A stretch of DNA of 64,000 nucleotides from Azospirillum sp. 412522 (GTDB taxonomy: Bacteria; Pseudomonadota; Alphaproteobacteria; Azospirillales; Azospirillaceae), in assembly GCF_019805165.1 (NCBI RefSeq), contig NZ_RWIJ01000018.1, forward strand, positions 1 through 64,000. The letters are read 5' to 3'. A model generated the notes under the pieces. The model was not told the origin of the DNA. It made no database searches and saw only the letters and a list, made by a program, of their open reading frames with translations. Below are positions 1 to 8,808 of the stretch, piece by piece. The stretch's first letter is position 1, and each line of letters starts with the position of its first letter. A program made the position numbers and the translations under genes.

Positions 1-84
1 TCGCAGCCCTGTCGCATCGTAAGCCATCAAACTGACCTTGGGCTCTAAACCACAACGTCAATAGCCTCGTCAGACAGGACCTAA

Positions 85-109
85 CCCTCTCCCCGGGGGG
101 GAGAGGGGA
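85..109. repeat. GGGAGAGGG-type palindrome, copy R1
   Basis: The arms CCCTCTCCCC and GGGGAGAGGG face each other. A further GGGGGAGAGGGGAT half follows to about 132. The same palindrome recurs at about 3310, 11826, 27034, 35829, 37778 and 53358. It lies downstream of the CBM/beta-helix gene, as REP-like elements often do. Confidence 0.75.
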
Positions 110-130
110 TAACGTCGTAGGGGGAGAGGG

Positions 131-153
131 GATCTCGCGGTGGGAGCGAGATC
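131..153 (-). terminator. Hairpin at the end of the beta-helix gene
   Basis: GATCTCGC (131-138) pairs with GCGAGATC (146-153) around a 7-nt loop. The stem overlaps the stop codon of the minus-strand gene. No U-run follows, so an intrinsic terminator is only a suggestion; it may simply be a 3'-end stabilising hairpin. Confidence 0.4.
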
Positions 154-2395
154 AAGCGTGCAGCAGGCCGATGTCGCTGAAGGGGATGTGGTCGAAGCCC
201 AGGCCGTAGACCGGCGAGTTCGAGGCCAAGCTGAAATCGTCGGCACCCGGATTGACGAAGGCCGGGTTCAGGATCACCGAGCCCTTGTCGTAGCCGGCGG
301 CCTGCCAGTTCGACAGCGTGCCCCAGGCGCCGCTCGACATCACCTGCGGCCAGGCGTCGAACTCCTTCTCGGCGGTGTTCAGGCTGCTGTAGAAGTTGTT
401 GTGCAGGTTGCCGACATTGGCCGGGCCGTAGATGTGGACGGCCGTGCCCTCGCGCACGTCGATGACGTTGCCCGAGATGTCGTTGCTGGTCATCGTGTGG
501 CCCTTCCAGCCGCTCCAGGCGACATCCTGCTGGAGGCCGATCTGGGCGCCGCTGTTGCCGGCGATGACGTTCTCGGTGACCGTGTTGTTCCAGCCGCCAT
601 GCAGGAAGACGCCGCCGATGTTGTCGTGGACGACGTTGCCCTTCACCGTGGCGCCGCTGGTCCAGTCGTCGAGGTAGATGCCCCAGCTCGCCACGCTGCT
701 CGACGGGTTGGTCGCGGTGGTGCCGGAGACGTCGTTGTTGACGACGACATGGTCGGTCAGGGTCTGCTGGCGGTTGATCAGGTAGATGCCGCCGCCGTCG
801 TTGGACTCGAGGTTGGCGTTGATCACCTTGTTGTTGGCGATGGTGACCCGGTAGGACGCGTCGCTGCCGTCCGTCTGGACCGAGCCGACGGCGATGGCCT
901 TCTCCGGCGAGTTCTCGATCTGGTTGTGGGTGACCTTGACGTCGGAGCTGCCGTTGATCCAGATGCCGGCGTCGCCGCGGTCGGCGGCGTTCGGGTGCCG
1001 GATCAGGTTGTCGGACACGATGGTGGCGTTGGAGCCGGCCTTGACGAAGATGGACTCGGCGCCGGTGCTGTCGAACTGGTTGCCGGTGACCTTGCTGTTG
1101 GCGCTGTTCTGCACCGTGATGCCGTAGCCGCCGCCCTTGACGACGTTGTTGGCGAAGGTCAGGCCGGCGGCGTTGTCGGCGTAGACATAGTGGCCGCCCA
1201 CGACGCCGTCGGCGAAGGTCAGGCCCTCGATGGTGACGTTCTTGGCGCCGCCGAGGCCGAAGGACACCGTGGCGTTGGAGCCGCCGTGGATCACCGCCTT
1301 CTCGCTGCCGTAGCCGACGAAGTGCACGCCCGAGTCCTGGCCGTCCAGCCACAGCCCGTTCTGGCGGTAGTCGCCACCGCGGATGTAGGTGGTGTCGATG
1401 TTGGGGTCGGCGCGCATCGCCTGTTGCGCCTTCTGCAGCGAGGCGAAGGGGCCGTCGGTGCCGTCGGCGTTGGGGGCGGCCAGCTTGCCCGACCAGCTGT
1501 CCTTGCCGTTGGTGGCGACGTAGAAGGCCGGACCGGTGGGGGTGGTCGGGGTTGTGGGAGTGGTCGGCGTCGTCGGGGTGGTGGTCGTGGTGCCGGCCGG
1601 GAAGTCGGAGGCCGGGGCGTTCACCACCAGCGTGCCGTTCCACCACATCCCCTTCTGGCCGGCGATCACGTCCTTGCCGTCGAGCGCGCCCTTGTCGTAG
1701 GTGACCGCGCTGTCGGTCGCGGCATATTTGTGGCCGTTGATCGAGATGCTGTTGACGGTCAGGCTGCGGTCCTGGCCGTTGATGACGGCATCGTTGTCGT
1801 ACTGGATCTGCACCTTGTGCGCGACGCGGTCGGCGGCGTCGGTGGTGAAGCTGAAATCCTTGGCGGCGGTGCCGGCGGTGCCCTCGCCGATCTGCTTGCC
1901 GTCGACCAGCACCTTGAAATGGGCGTTCACGCCGCCCGCCGGGGTGCCGGAGGCGTTCACCACGATGGTGTCCTTGGCGCCTGTGCTTGCCGCGGGCGTG
2001 GCGGTGGGGAAATAGCTCTTGTCGGCGTTGACGACCAGCGTGCCGTTCCACCACAGGTTCGACTGGCCGGCGACGACGTCCTTGCCGTCGAGCGCGCCCT
2101 TGTCGTAGCTGACGATGCCGGCGGTCGGCGCGATCGTCTTGCCGCCGATCGAGATGCTGTTGACGGTCAGGCTGCGGTCCTGGCCGTTGATGACGGCGTC
2201 GTTGTCGTACTGGATCTGCACCTTGTGCGCGACGTCGGAGGTCAGCACGGGGGTGAAGACGAAATCCTTCGCCGTCGTGCCGGCGGTGCCCTCGCCCACC
2301 TTCTGGCCGTCGACCAGCAGGACGAAATGGGCGTTCACGCCGCCTGCGGCCTTGCCCAGGGCGTTCACGACGATCTTGGTAGCGGAAGTGGCCAT
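152..2395 (-). CDS. Twin-CBM parallel beta-helix exoprotein (polysaccharide lyase/epimerase-like)
   Basis: The 747-residue product has two ~120-residue Ca-dependent xylan-binding-type CBM modules (about residues 5-128 and 142-264). Each has VNAHF..LVDG, HKVQIQYDND and WWNGTLVVNA motifs. A Thr-Pro linker (265-288) leads to a right-handed parallel beta-helix domain (about 289-747) with repeated N-x-V/I turns, as in polysaccharide lyases and C5-epimerases. There is no Sec signal peptide, so type I-like export is inferred, not shown. The start was set at the ATG behind GAGGAC; the upstream extension is Arg/Pro-rich and unlike the family. The two CBMs share an almost identical 86-bp stretch, so the duplication is recent or gene-converted. 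The GH5 protein at 15467 has the same front end. The catalytic activity cannot be told from sequence. Confidence 0.85.
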   Translation of the reverse strand: MATSATKIVVNALGKAAGGVNAHFVLLVDGQKVGEGTAGTTAKDFVFTPVLTSDVAHKVQIQYDNDAVINGQDRSLTVNSISIGGKTIAPTAGIVSYDKGALDGKDVVAGQSNLWWNGTLVVNADKSYFPTATPAASTGAKDTIVVNASGTPAGGVNAHFKVLVDGKQIGEGTAGTAAKDFSFTTDAADRVAHKVQIQYDNDAVINGQDRSLTVNSISINGHKYAATDSAVTYDKGALDGKDVIAGQKGMWWNGTLVVNAPASDFPAGTTTTTPTTPTTPTTPTTPTGPAFYVATNGKDSWSGKLAAPNADGTDGPFASLQKAQQAMRADPNIDTTYIRGGDYRQNGLWLDGQDSGVHFVGYGSEKAVIHGGSNATVSFGLGGAKNVTIEGLTFADGVVGGHYVYADNAAGLTFANNVVKGGGYGITVQNSANSKVTGNQFDSTGAESIFVKAGSNATIVSDNLIRHPNAADRGDAGIWINGSSDVKVTHNQIENSPEKAIAVGSVQTDGSDASYRVTIANNKVINANLESNDGGGIYLINRQQTLTDHVVVNNDVSGTTATNPSSSVASWGIYLDDWTSGATVKGNVVHDNIGGVFLHGGWNNTVTENVIAGNSGAQIGLQQDVAWSGWKGHTMTSNDISGNVIDVREGTAVHIYGPANVGNLHNNFYSSLNTAEKEFDAWPQVMSSGAWGTLSNWQAAGYDKGSVILNPAFVNPGADDFSLASNSPVYGLGFDHIPFSDIGLLHA

Positions 2396-2538
2396 CGGTT
2401 CGGTGTCCTCGCCTGATGTGCCCTCATGCCTTTTTGCGGCTTTCGGGCCTGATGTCCGTTTTGGGCCTGAACCCGGATGCCGGCGGAGGATGGCGGGGGG
2501 CGGCGGGATCTTTGTGTGATGTTTTCTCTTAAAAACGC

Positions 2539-2555
2539 CGAATCTGCGACAAATT
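2539..2555 (-). promoter_or_regulatory. Motif shared with the GH5 upstream region
   Basis: Read on the minus strand, AATTTGTCGCAGATTCG lies 144 bp upstream of the beta-helix start. A similar AATTTGCCACAAGGTTCG lies upstream of the GH5 gene. The 2396-2805 gap is locally AT-richer than its surroundings, as expected for a promoter region. No other gene is supported there; the short ORFs look spurious. Confidence 0.25.
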
Positions 2556-2805
2556 GCGGGCAGTCGCGAAAGCCGCCGGTTTGTGCCGCCGTCGTGATTG
2601 CAGTGCAGCATTTCGGCCACAGCAACCGGTGCGAAACTTGCGGATTTCCCTTATTGATGAAGGAAGCCGTTGAACGAAAGGTGCTTTTCCCGGATTGTTT
2701 GGAATAGCCACAACTGTTTGCCGCCAGCATGAGACGCGGCGACCGCAAGGCGCCGGGCATCCCCATATGTCCGGCGACTGGAGCGGAACAAGGATTGACC
2801 GAGAG

Positions 2806-3291
2806 ATGCACGAGTACAGCGAGCGGACGCGCCGCCCCGACGACCACCCCGGCCACCGGCCTTTGCCGCCGGGCTGTTTCCGGGTACAGCGGCCCATTCG
2901 CTTTTCCCACTGCGACCCGGCCGGCATCGTCTATTTCCCGGTCTATTTCGACATGTTCAACGGAGCGGTGGAGGACTGGTTCACCCAGGGGCTGGACATC
3001 GACTACGCGACGATGATCCTGCAACGCCGCCTGGGCCTGCCGATCGTGCATGCCGAATGCGACTTCGTGATCCCCAGCCGCATGGGCGACACGCTGACCC
3101 TGGGCGTCCTCTTGGAACGGCTGGGCCGCAGCTCGCTCAAGCTGCGCATCAACGGCGAGCATGAAGGGCAGGTCCGGCTGTCGGGCAGCCTGACGGTGGT
3201 CACCACCTCGCTGGACGATTTCGCCGCCGTGCCGATCCCCGACGACATCCGCGCCGCCATGCAGCGCTATCAGGCGGGCTGCGAGGGGTAG
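2806..3291 (+). CDS. Acyl-CoA thioesterase, 4-hydroxybenzoyl-CoA thioesterase-like hotdog protein
   Basis: The 161-residue product carries the 4HBT-type signature SHCDPAGIVYFPVYFDMF, in which the Asp is the usual catalytic acid, followed by the hotdog helix. It probably hydrolyses an aromatic or short acyl-CoA thioester in the cytoplasm; the substrate is unknown. The start at 2806 is preceded by AAGGA at 2790. An upstream in-frame ATG at 2767 would add an unconserved tail. The gene stands alone, between the beta-helix promoter region and an AsnC-type regulator. Confidence 0.8.
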   Translation: MHEYSERTRRPDDHPGHRPLPPGCFRVQRPIRFSHCDPAGIVYFPVYFDMFNGAVEDWFTQGLDIDYATMILQRRLGLPIVHAECDFVIPSRMGDTLTLGVLLERLGRSSLKLRINGEHEGQVRLSGSLTVVTTSLDDFAAVPIPDDIRAAMQRYQAGCEG

Positions 3292-3309
3292 GGCTGGTCT
3301 GCATTTCCT

Positions 3310-3332
3310 CCCTCTCCCAGGACGGGAGAGGG
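3310..3332. repeat. GGGAGAGGG-type palindrome, copy R2
   Basis: CCCTCTCCC, a 5-nt AGGAC loop and GGGAGAGGG form a perfect 9-bp stem 18 bp after the thioesterase stop and upstream of the AsnC-type regulator. It may serve as a 3'-end hairpin. Confidence 0.6.
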
Positions 3333-3365
3333 CCTTATAAGCGCCCTGCCTTCTGACGGACCTCC

Positions 3366-3791
3366 ATGGACGAGCTCGACCGCCGGCTGATCGACCTGTT
3401 GACGGTGAACGCGCGCACCAGCACGGCGGCGCTGGGCCGGGCGCTCGGGCTGTCGCGGTCGACCGTGCAGGACCGCATCGCCCGGCTGGAGCGGCAGGGG
3501 GTGATTTCCGGCTATACCGTGAAGCTGGGCGACCCGGCGCCGCGGCGCGGGGTGTCGGCGCTGGTGATGATCAGCGTGAGTGCCAAGCTGGCCGACCGCG
3601 CCGTCCATGCCCTGCGCAAGATGCCGGAGGTGATCCGGCTGCACAGCATCAGCGGGCAGTACGACCTGTGCGCCACCGTCGGCACCGAGACCCACGACGC
3701 GATGGACGCCGCGCTGGACGCCATCGGCCGCCTGCCCGGCGTGGAGCGGACGATGTCGTCCATCGTGCTGTCGACGAAGATGGAACGGTAG
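3366..3791 (+). CDS. Lrp/AsnC family transcriptional regulator
   Basis: The 141-residue product has the family layout. An N-terminal winged helix (MDELDRRLIDLL...RSTVQDRIARLERQGVI) is followed by a RAM ligand-binding domain ending in the conserved S-G-x-Y-D-L segment (SGQYDLCATV). Members bind DNA as octamers and sense amino acids. The target is not obvious: the upstream thioesterase is co-directional, and the pyruvate kinase faces it with a repeat in between. Confidence 0.9.
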   Translation: MDELDRRLIDLLTVNARTSTAALGRALGLSRSTVQDRIARLERQGVISGYTVKLGDPAPRRGVSALVMISVSAKLADRAVHALRKMPEVIRLHSISGQYDLCATVGTETHDAMDAALDAIGRLPGVERTMSSIVLSTKMER

Positions 3792-3831
3792 ATCCGACCA
3801 CAACCATCCGTCAAAGCCTGGAAGTCTCCAA

Positions 3832-3916
3832 CGTCATCCCCGCGAAGGCGGGGATCCAGGAAACTTCGCGGATTAGCCGTTGAGCCGGCTGGATTCCCGC
3901 CTTCGCGGGAATGACG
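3832..3916. repeat. Dispersed inverted-repeat core, copy A
   Basis: This 85-bp element has the arms CGTCATCCCCGCGAAGGCGG and CCGCCTTCGCGGGAATGACG with inner GGATCCAGGAAACTT and GGCTGGATTCCC segments. It is the core of the elements at 29884 and 43299 but lacks their outer AATCGCATATGG arms. It sits between the AsnC-type regulator and the pyruvate kinase terminator. Confidence 0.85.
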
Positions 3917-3960
3917 GCCGAGAGACCTTTCGCCCTCAGCATGATCAACAAATCGGAATA

Positions 3961-3992
3961 GAAGCCCCCCGCCCGGTAAGGACGGGGGCTTC
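3961..3992 (-). terminator. Hairpin after pyruvate kinase
   Basis: GAAGCCCCC (3961-3969) pairs with GGGGGCTTC (3984-3992) in a perfect 9-bp stem about 10 bp past the pyruvate kinase stop. The T-rich tract (CCCTTTGTCTTT) lies on the gene side, so this is a good stem but an atypical terminator. Confidence 0.6.
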
Positions 3993-4001
3993 CCTTTGTC
4001 T

Positions 4002-5426
4002 TTACGCCTTCCCGTCCATGTGGATGACGCGCAGGTTGTTGGTGGTGCCGGCCTGGGCGAAGGGGATGCCGGCGACGACCACCATGGTGCCGGTCTTGCC
4101 GGCCAGCTCCTCCGCCCGGCCGATGGCGATGGCGCGGTCGACCATCTCCTCGTAGGTGCGGATGTCGTCGGACAGCACGCTGTGGGCGCCCCACAGCAGG
4201 CAGAGCCGGCGCGATACCGCGGTGTCGGGGGTGATCGCCAGGATCGGCACCTCCGGCCGCTTGCGGGCGATGCGGGCCGCGGTGGTGCCGCTGGAGGTGA
4301 AGGCGACGATGGCGGAGGAATGCAGGGTGTCGGCGAGGTCGGCGGCGGCGGCGGCAACCGCGTGGGGCGGCGTGTGCTCCTCGCCCGGATGGGTCGCCTG
4401 GATCAGCGAGCGGTAGAGCTTGTGCTGCTCGGTCGAGCGGATGATGCGGTCCATCATGGCGACGGCCTCGACCGGATACTGGCCCGACGCCGATTCGGCC
4501 GACAGCATCACCGCGTCGGCGCCGTCATAGATGGCGGTCGCCACGTCCGACGCCTCGGCCCGCGTCGGGGTCGGGGCGGAGACCATCGAGTCGAGCATCT
4601 GGGTGGCGACGATCACCGGCTTCACCGCGAGGCGGCAGGCGCGCACCAGCTCCTTCTGGCGGCCGGGCACGTCCTCGTGCGGGATTTCGACGCCGAGGTC
4701 GCCGCGCGCCACCATCACCGCGTCGGACAGGCGGATGATGTCGTCGATCTTCTCCAGCGCCTGCGGCTTCTCGATCTTCGCCATGATGCCGGCGCGGTCG
4801 CCGATCAGGCCGCGGCCTTCCAGGATGTCGCCCGGCTTCTGCACGAAGGACATGGCGACCCAGTCGACGCCCAGCTCCAGCCCGAAGGCGAGGTCGGCGC
4901 GGTCCTTGGCGGTGAGCGGCGACAGGTCCAGGATGGTGCCCGGCAGGTTGACGCCCTTGCGGTTGGAGATGGTGCCGCCGACGACGACCTTGGCCTCGAT
5001 CCAGTCGTCGCCCAGCTCTGTCACCTCGACGCGGACGCGGCCGTCGTCGATCAGCAGATGGTGGCCCGGCATGATGGCGGCGAAGATCTCCGGGTGCGGC
5101 AGCGGGATGGAGCGCTTGTCGCCGTCGCTGCCCTGGAGCACGAAGCGGATCGATTCGCCGGTGGCGACGGCGATCTTGCCGTCGCGGATGGTGCCGACGC
5201 GGATCTTCGGACCCTGGAGATCCTGGAGGATGCCGATGGGGCGGCCGACCTCCGCCTCCAGCTCGCGGATGGCGCGGTGGACCTTGGCGTGGTCGTCGTG
5301 GGTGCCGTGGCTGAAGTTCAGCCGGAAGGTGTCGACGCCGGCGAGGAACAGGGTTTTCAGCATCTCGGGCGAGTTGCTGGCCGGTCCGACGGTGGCGACG
5401 ATCTTGGCGCGGCGATGACGGCGCAT
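4002..5426 (-). CDS. pyk: Pyruvate kinase
   Basis: The 474-residue product converts phosphoenolpyruvate and ADP to pyruvate and ATP. Landmarks include RAKIVATVGPAS at the N-terminus, RLNFSHG, the LQDLQGPKIRVG start of the B domain, MVARGDLGVEIP and ATQMLDSM of the active-site barrel, and a C-terminal allosteric domain with the SSGTTAARIARKRP stretch. The length matches bacterial PykA/PykF. The start at 5426 (MRRHRRAKIV) fits the family; an in-frame ATG at 5495 would add 23 unconserved residues. It is a monocistronic housekeeping gene. Confidence 0.96.
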   Translation of the reverse strand: MRRHRRAKIVATVGPASNSPEMLKTLFLAGVDTFRLNFSHGTHDDHAKVHRAIRELEAEVGRPIGILQDLQGPKIRVGTIRDGKIAVATGESIRFVLQGSDGDKRSIPLPHPEIFAAIMPGHHLLIDDGRVRVEVTELGDDWIEAKVVVGGTISNRKGVNLPGTILDLSPLTAKDRADLAFGLELGVDWVAMSFVQKPGDILEGRGLIGDRAGIMAKIEKPQALEKIDDIIRLSDAVMVARGDLGVEIPHEDVPGRQKELVRACRLAVKPVIVATQMLDSMVSAPTPTRAEASDVATAIYDGADAVMLSAESASGQYPVEAVAMMDRIIRSTEQHKLYRSLIQATHPGEEHTPPHAVAAAAADLADTLHSSAIVAFTSSGTTAARIARKRPEVPILAITPDTAVSRRLCLLWGAHSVLSDDIRTYEEMVDRAIAIGRAEELAGKTGTMVVVAGIPFAQAGTTNNLRVIHMDGKA

Positions 5427-5610
5427 GTGGTTCCGGCCGCGGGGGCCGTCCTCTGTTGGCTGGGCCGTCCGGTGCGCCGACGGGGCGGCCACCATAGGAG
5501 GACGGCGGGGTGACTGGTCAGCAGCGGAACGGCCGGGTCATACGCCCGTCCGCCTGCCCGAACAAGGTGTCGCCATCGCGCCCGGAAAGCAAGGCGGCTC
5601 GCGGGGGAGT

Positions 5611-6546
5611 TTACGGGGATGCCTTCCCGTCCGGGGGATTTTGTGCGACGCCGGCCGCCTTCGCCCTCGAGGCGATGAGCTGGTCGATGTTCTCCAGGAA
5701 GACCTGCAGGATGGGCGAGGGATTGTCGGCCCGATAGCCGGCGGCGATCCCGATCACCGGCGCGTTGCCGGCGAGCGGCCGGCTGACCAGCGAGCGCGGC
5801 AGCAGCGGCTCGACATAGGCGGGCAGCAGGGTGACCCCGCCGGTGGACGCCACCAGCGAAATCCCGGTGGCGATGCCGTCCAGCGCGTGGACCGGCGCCA
5901 CCACGACGCCGCGCTCGCGCAGATAGCGGTCGACGATGCCGCGCAGCACATGCGGGGTGTCGGTGTAGCCGATGAAGGACGCCGGATCGATGTCGCGCAC
6001 GTCGATGGCGGCGCAGGCGGCCAGGGGATGGTCGGCCGGCAGGATGACGAGGATCGGCTCGTGCGCGATGACCTTGTAGGAGACGTCCGGCTGCGGTTCG
6101 AGCCGGCAGAAGCCGAGATCGATCTCGCCGCGCTGGATCGCCTCGCCGATGTCGGGCGAGAAGTCGCTCGATACCCGGAAGTCGATGTCCTTGAGATGGC
6201 CGCGCAGCATCCGGGTGACGTGCGACAGCCATTCGACCTCCTGGCCGGTCAGGAAACCGACCGAGAAGCTCGGCTTGGGCGGCCGGGCGGCGCGCCGGGC
6301 GGCGGCGACCGCATCGGCGGCCGACCGCAGGGCCAGCCGGGCATGGTCGAGGAAGGCGCGTCCGGCCGGCGTGAGCTCGACGCCGCGGGAGCTGCGCAGC
6401 AGAAGCTGGGCGCCGACTTCCTGCTCCAGGTCGCGCAGCTGGCGGCTCAGCGACGGCTGCGCCGTGTGGAGGCGCCGCTCGGCGGCCACCGTGAGGCTGC
6501 CCTCCTCGGCCACGGCGACGAAGTAGCGGAGGTGACGCAGTTCCAT
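5611..6546 (-). CDS. LysR-type transcriptional regulator
   Basis: The 311-residue product has an N-terminal winged HTH (MELRHLRYFVAVAEEGSLT...TAQPSLSRQLRDLEQEVG) and a type 2 periplasmic-binding-like effector domain. The HxRHLRYF start resembles the BenM/CatM subgroup. The start was placed at the MELRHL Met, since the upstream extension is not family-like. It is divergent from the SDR gene at 6747, the classic arrangement for a regulator and its target. The ligand is unknown. Confidence 0.9.
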   Translation of the reverse strand: MELRHLRYFVAVAEEGSLTVAAERRLHTAQPSLSRQLRDLEQEVGAQLLLRSSRGVELTPAGRAFLDHARLALRSAADAVAAARRAARPPKPSFSVGFLTGQEVEWLSHVTRMLRGHLKDIDFRVSSDFSPDIGEAIQRGEIDLGFCRLEPQPDVSYKVIAHEPILVILPADHPLAACAAIDVRDIDPASFIGYTDTPHVLRGIVDRYLRERGVVVAPVHALDGIATGISLVASTGGVTLLPAYVEPLLPRSLVSRPLAGNAPVIGIAAGYRADNPSPILQVFLENIDQLIASRAKAAGVAQNPPDGKASP

Positions 6547-6746
6547 CCCGTGCAACGCCTGACAGTGTCCTCCCGCCAGGGCCATGCCTGGGAGGTATGG
6601 AGGATACATAAACGAAGTCGTTCCCAGGCGGCAAGGGGCTGGATATCAAGGGGGACCGGCACGGACCCGCTGCCGCCAGGGCATGGCGGGCCGGTGACGG
6701 CCCCACCCCTTTCCAGCCTTCCAGAACCGGCAGCAGGAGACGTGCA

Positions 6747-7499
6747 ATGACCACCATCTCGCTCGTGACCGGCGGCAGCCGCGGCCTCGGCCGCAACACC
6801 GCCCTCAGCATCGCCCGGCGCGGCGGCGACGTGATCCTCACCTACCGCAGCAAGGCGGCGGAGGCCGACGCCGTCCTGGCGGAGATCCGGGCGCTCGGCC
6901 GGCGGGCGGCGGCCTTGCCGCTCGACACCGCCGACATCTCCGGCCTCCCCGCCTTCGCCGGGCGCGTCCGTTCCACCCTGGAGGGCTGGGGCCGCGACCG
7001 CTTCGACCATCTGGTCAACAATGCCGGCCATGGCGAGATGGCGGCCTTCGCCGAGACCAGCGAGGCGCAGTTCGACCTGCTCTTCGCCGTCCATGTGAAG
7101 GGCGTCTTCTTCCTGACCCAGGCGCTGCTGCCGCTGCTGGCCGACGGCGGCCGGATCGTCAACTTCTCCTCCGGCCTGACCCGGGTGTCCTTTCCGGGAT
7201 TCTCGGCCTATGCGGCGGCCAAGGGCGCGGTCGAGATCCTGACGCTCTACCTGGCGAAGGAACTCGGCGCCCGCGGCATCACCGCCAACGCGGTCGCCCC
7301 CGGAGCCATCGAGACCGACTTCCTCGGCGGGGCGGTGCGCGACACCCCGGCCTACAACGAGGCCTTCGCGACGATGACCGCGCTGGGCCGTGTCGGGGTG
7401 CCCGACGACATCGGCCCGGCGGTGGCGAGCCTGCTCGACCCCGGCAACCGCTGGGTCACCGCCCAGCGCATCGAGGTCTCGGGCGGCCAGAACATCTGA
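6747..7499 (+). CDS. SDR family NAD(P)-dependent oxidoreductase
   Basis: The 250-residue classical short-chain dehydrogenase has the cofactor motif TGGSRGLGRN, the NNAG motif (LVNNAGHG), a catalytic Ser in FSSGLTR and Tyr-x3-Lys (YAAAK). The C-terminal SGGQNI is typical. The GSRG pattern suggests NADP(H) preference. The substrate is unknown, but the gene is probably controlled by the divergent LysR regulator at 5611. Confidence 0.92.
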   Translation: MTTISLVTGGSRGLGRNTALSIARRGGDVILTYRSKAAEADAVLAEIRALGRRAAALPLDTADISGLPAFAGRVRSTLEGWGRDRFDHLVNNAGHGEMAAFAETSEAQFDLLFAVHVKGVFFLTQALLPLLADGGRIVNFSSGLTRVSFPGFSAYAAAKGAVEILTLYLAKELGARGITANAVAPGAIETDFLGGAVRDTPAYNEAFATMTALGRVGVPDDIGPAVASLLDPGNRWVTAQRIEVSGGQNI

Positions 7500-7547
7500 T
7501 CCGGCTGCATGGAAGGCCGAACGCCGAGAGCCTGTTTGACAACCGTT

Positions 7548-7910
7548 TCACTGGCAGGCCCGTCGAAGTAGCAGGCTTGCCATGGCGAGTATGTATCATG
7601 CCGCCGGAGACGTCGATCCGGGCTTCACAGTCTCGAACCGGACGTCTCCAGCGGGTCATCCATCCGAAGGTCCGCTCGACCACCCAGCGCCGCGGCACGA
7701 CCTTGAACCCTGGCTCTGTGCCGGTTCACCGGACCGCCTCGATGGTGAAGTCGAGGATGGCAGCCTTGTCCGTCAGCCTCTTGCGATCATGGGCACTGCC
7801 GGCGAAGAGGTGCTTCATCCCCGGCCAACGCCTGCGCAGCGCCTCCGGAATTTTCTGGGCTCCGGCGGAGTCGGAGATGTCAGCCTTGGTCAGGTTCGTC
7901 ACGTCCTGAA
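7548..7910 (-). pseudogene. Decayed IS5-family transposase fragment
   Basis: Minus-strand translation gives transposase-like KADISDSAGAQKIPEALRR and KHLFAGSAHDRKRLTDKAA, then EPGFKVVPRRWVVERTFGW and CEARIDVSGGMIH. This is the C-terminal half of IS5/IS427-group transposases. It is broken by an in-frame TGA just before the TGTEPGF segment and by an apparent +1 frameshift after GGMIH; restoring the frame gives AMASLLLRR. The N-terminal half is missing. GAGAGCCTGTTTGACAACC at about 7526-7544 is probably the remaining IS end. This remnant accounts for the 430-bp gap after the SDR gene. Confidence 0.8.
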
Positions 7911-7927
7911 ACGTGAGCCGCGGGCCG

Positions 7928-8650
7928 TCAGGCGCGCCGCATCGTCACCACCAGCACGTCGCGAAACGCCGGACGCGCCGGATCGACGGGATCGACCGGC
8001 GTCACGCCGTGGAACACCCGGGCATCGTCCACCACCGCCGATTCCAGCGGGTGGCGCAAGGTGAAGCTGCCCAGCGGCCGGCCGGCGAGATCATGGATGC
8101 TCGTCGTGCCGCTGGAGACGTTCTCGCGCCGGACCAGCATGACCAGGACCCAGTCCACGCCGTCGCGATGCATCCCTTCCGGGGTGGGGCGTCCGGTCTC
8201 GCCGGCGCGGGCTTCGACCCGGAACTGGTGGACCTCCGTGTGCCAGACCTCCGGCCTGGTGCCGTCGGGCGTGAGCGGATCGAACAGGGCGAAGCAGGTC
8301 TTCAGCACCGCCTCCAGGGCGGGATGGGTCGCGATCGCCTCGGTGATCGGCTCGAACCAGCGTTCGAGACCGCCGTTCAAGGGGTTGTAGTCCCGGCTCT
8401 GGTAATGGGGCTGGTGCGGCTTGCGCCGGACGCCCCCGGCCGACAGCGCGAAGGCGGCATGGCGCCGGCGCCGGTAGCGCCCGCCGTCCGCCATGTAGGT
8501 GTCCAGCCCCAGATCGTCCCAGCTGGCGCTGAACCCCTGCCAATCCCGCAAGCCGGCCGCGTCGAGCAGAGCCTGCATGGTGGCGGCCTCGACGAAAGAG
8601 AAGCCGTCCGCCGCCACGGCGTCGCCAAGCCCGCGAAGAGTCGTCGTCAT
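7928..8650 (-). CDS. Fe(II)/2-oxoglutarate-dependent oxygenase (2OG-Fe_Oxy_2-like)
   Basis: The 240-residue product resembles the 2OG-Fe_Oxy_2 family, which includes free amino acid hydroxylases such as isoleucine dioxygenase. The metal facial triad is visible as GMHRDGVDW (His and Asp) and RVFHGVTPV (distal His), followed by a C-terminal Arg-containing strand. The substrate is unknown; a free amino acid is plausible from the family. The start was taken at MTTTLRGL. The in-frame extension upstream only reads through three 15-bp tandem repeats. It lies beside the IS5 remnant. Confidence 0.8.
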   Translation of the reverse strand: MTTTLRGLGDAVAADGFSFVEAATMQALLDAAGLRDWQGFSASWDDLGLDTYMADGGRYRRRRHAAFALSAGGVRRKPHQPHYQSRDYNPLNGGLERWFEPITEAIATHPALEAVLKTCFALFDPLTPDGTRPEVWHTEVHQFRVEARAGETGRPTPEGMHRDGVDWVLVMLVRRENVSSGTTSIHDLAGRPLGSFTLRHPLESAVVDDARVFHGVTPVDPVDPARPAFRDVLVVTMRRA

Positions 8651-8679
8651 CCCGTCCGTCCGATCCCAAAAGCGATTCC

Positions 8680-8724
8680 GGTCTCCGTCGGGCCGGTCTC
8701 CGTCGGGCCGGCCTCCGTCGGGTA
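8680..8724. repeat. Three tandem 15-bp repeats
   Basis: GGTCTCCGTCGGGCC occurs three times head to tail, the last copy slightly diverged. The array lies 30-74 bp upstream of the oxygenase start, in its likely promoter. On the minus strand it would read as a repeated Pro-Asp-Gly-Asp-Arg if translation began further upstream. Confidence 0.8.
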
Positions 8725-8808
8725 TGACAGTACGGAGGCTCCGGCCCGCATGCCACGCCCGGAAGCGCATGGCTCCTCCGACCGGCCATCATCCGGGCCG
8801 GCCGGGCT

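Noticed and set aside
140..2416. A 758-residue plus-strand open frame across the first gene
   Set aside because: It is antisense to the CBM/beta-helix gene and Val/Ala/Gly/Asp-rich without motifs.
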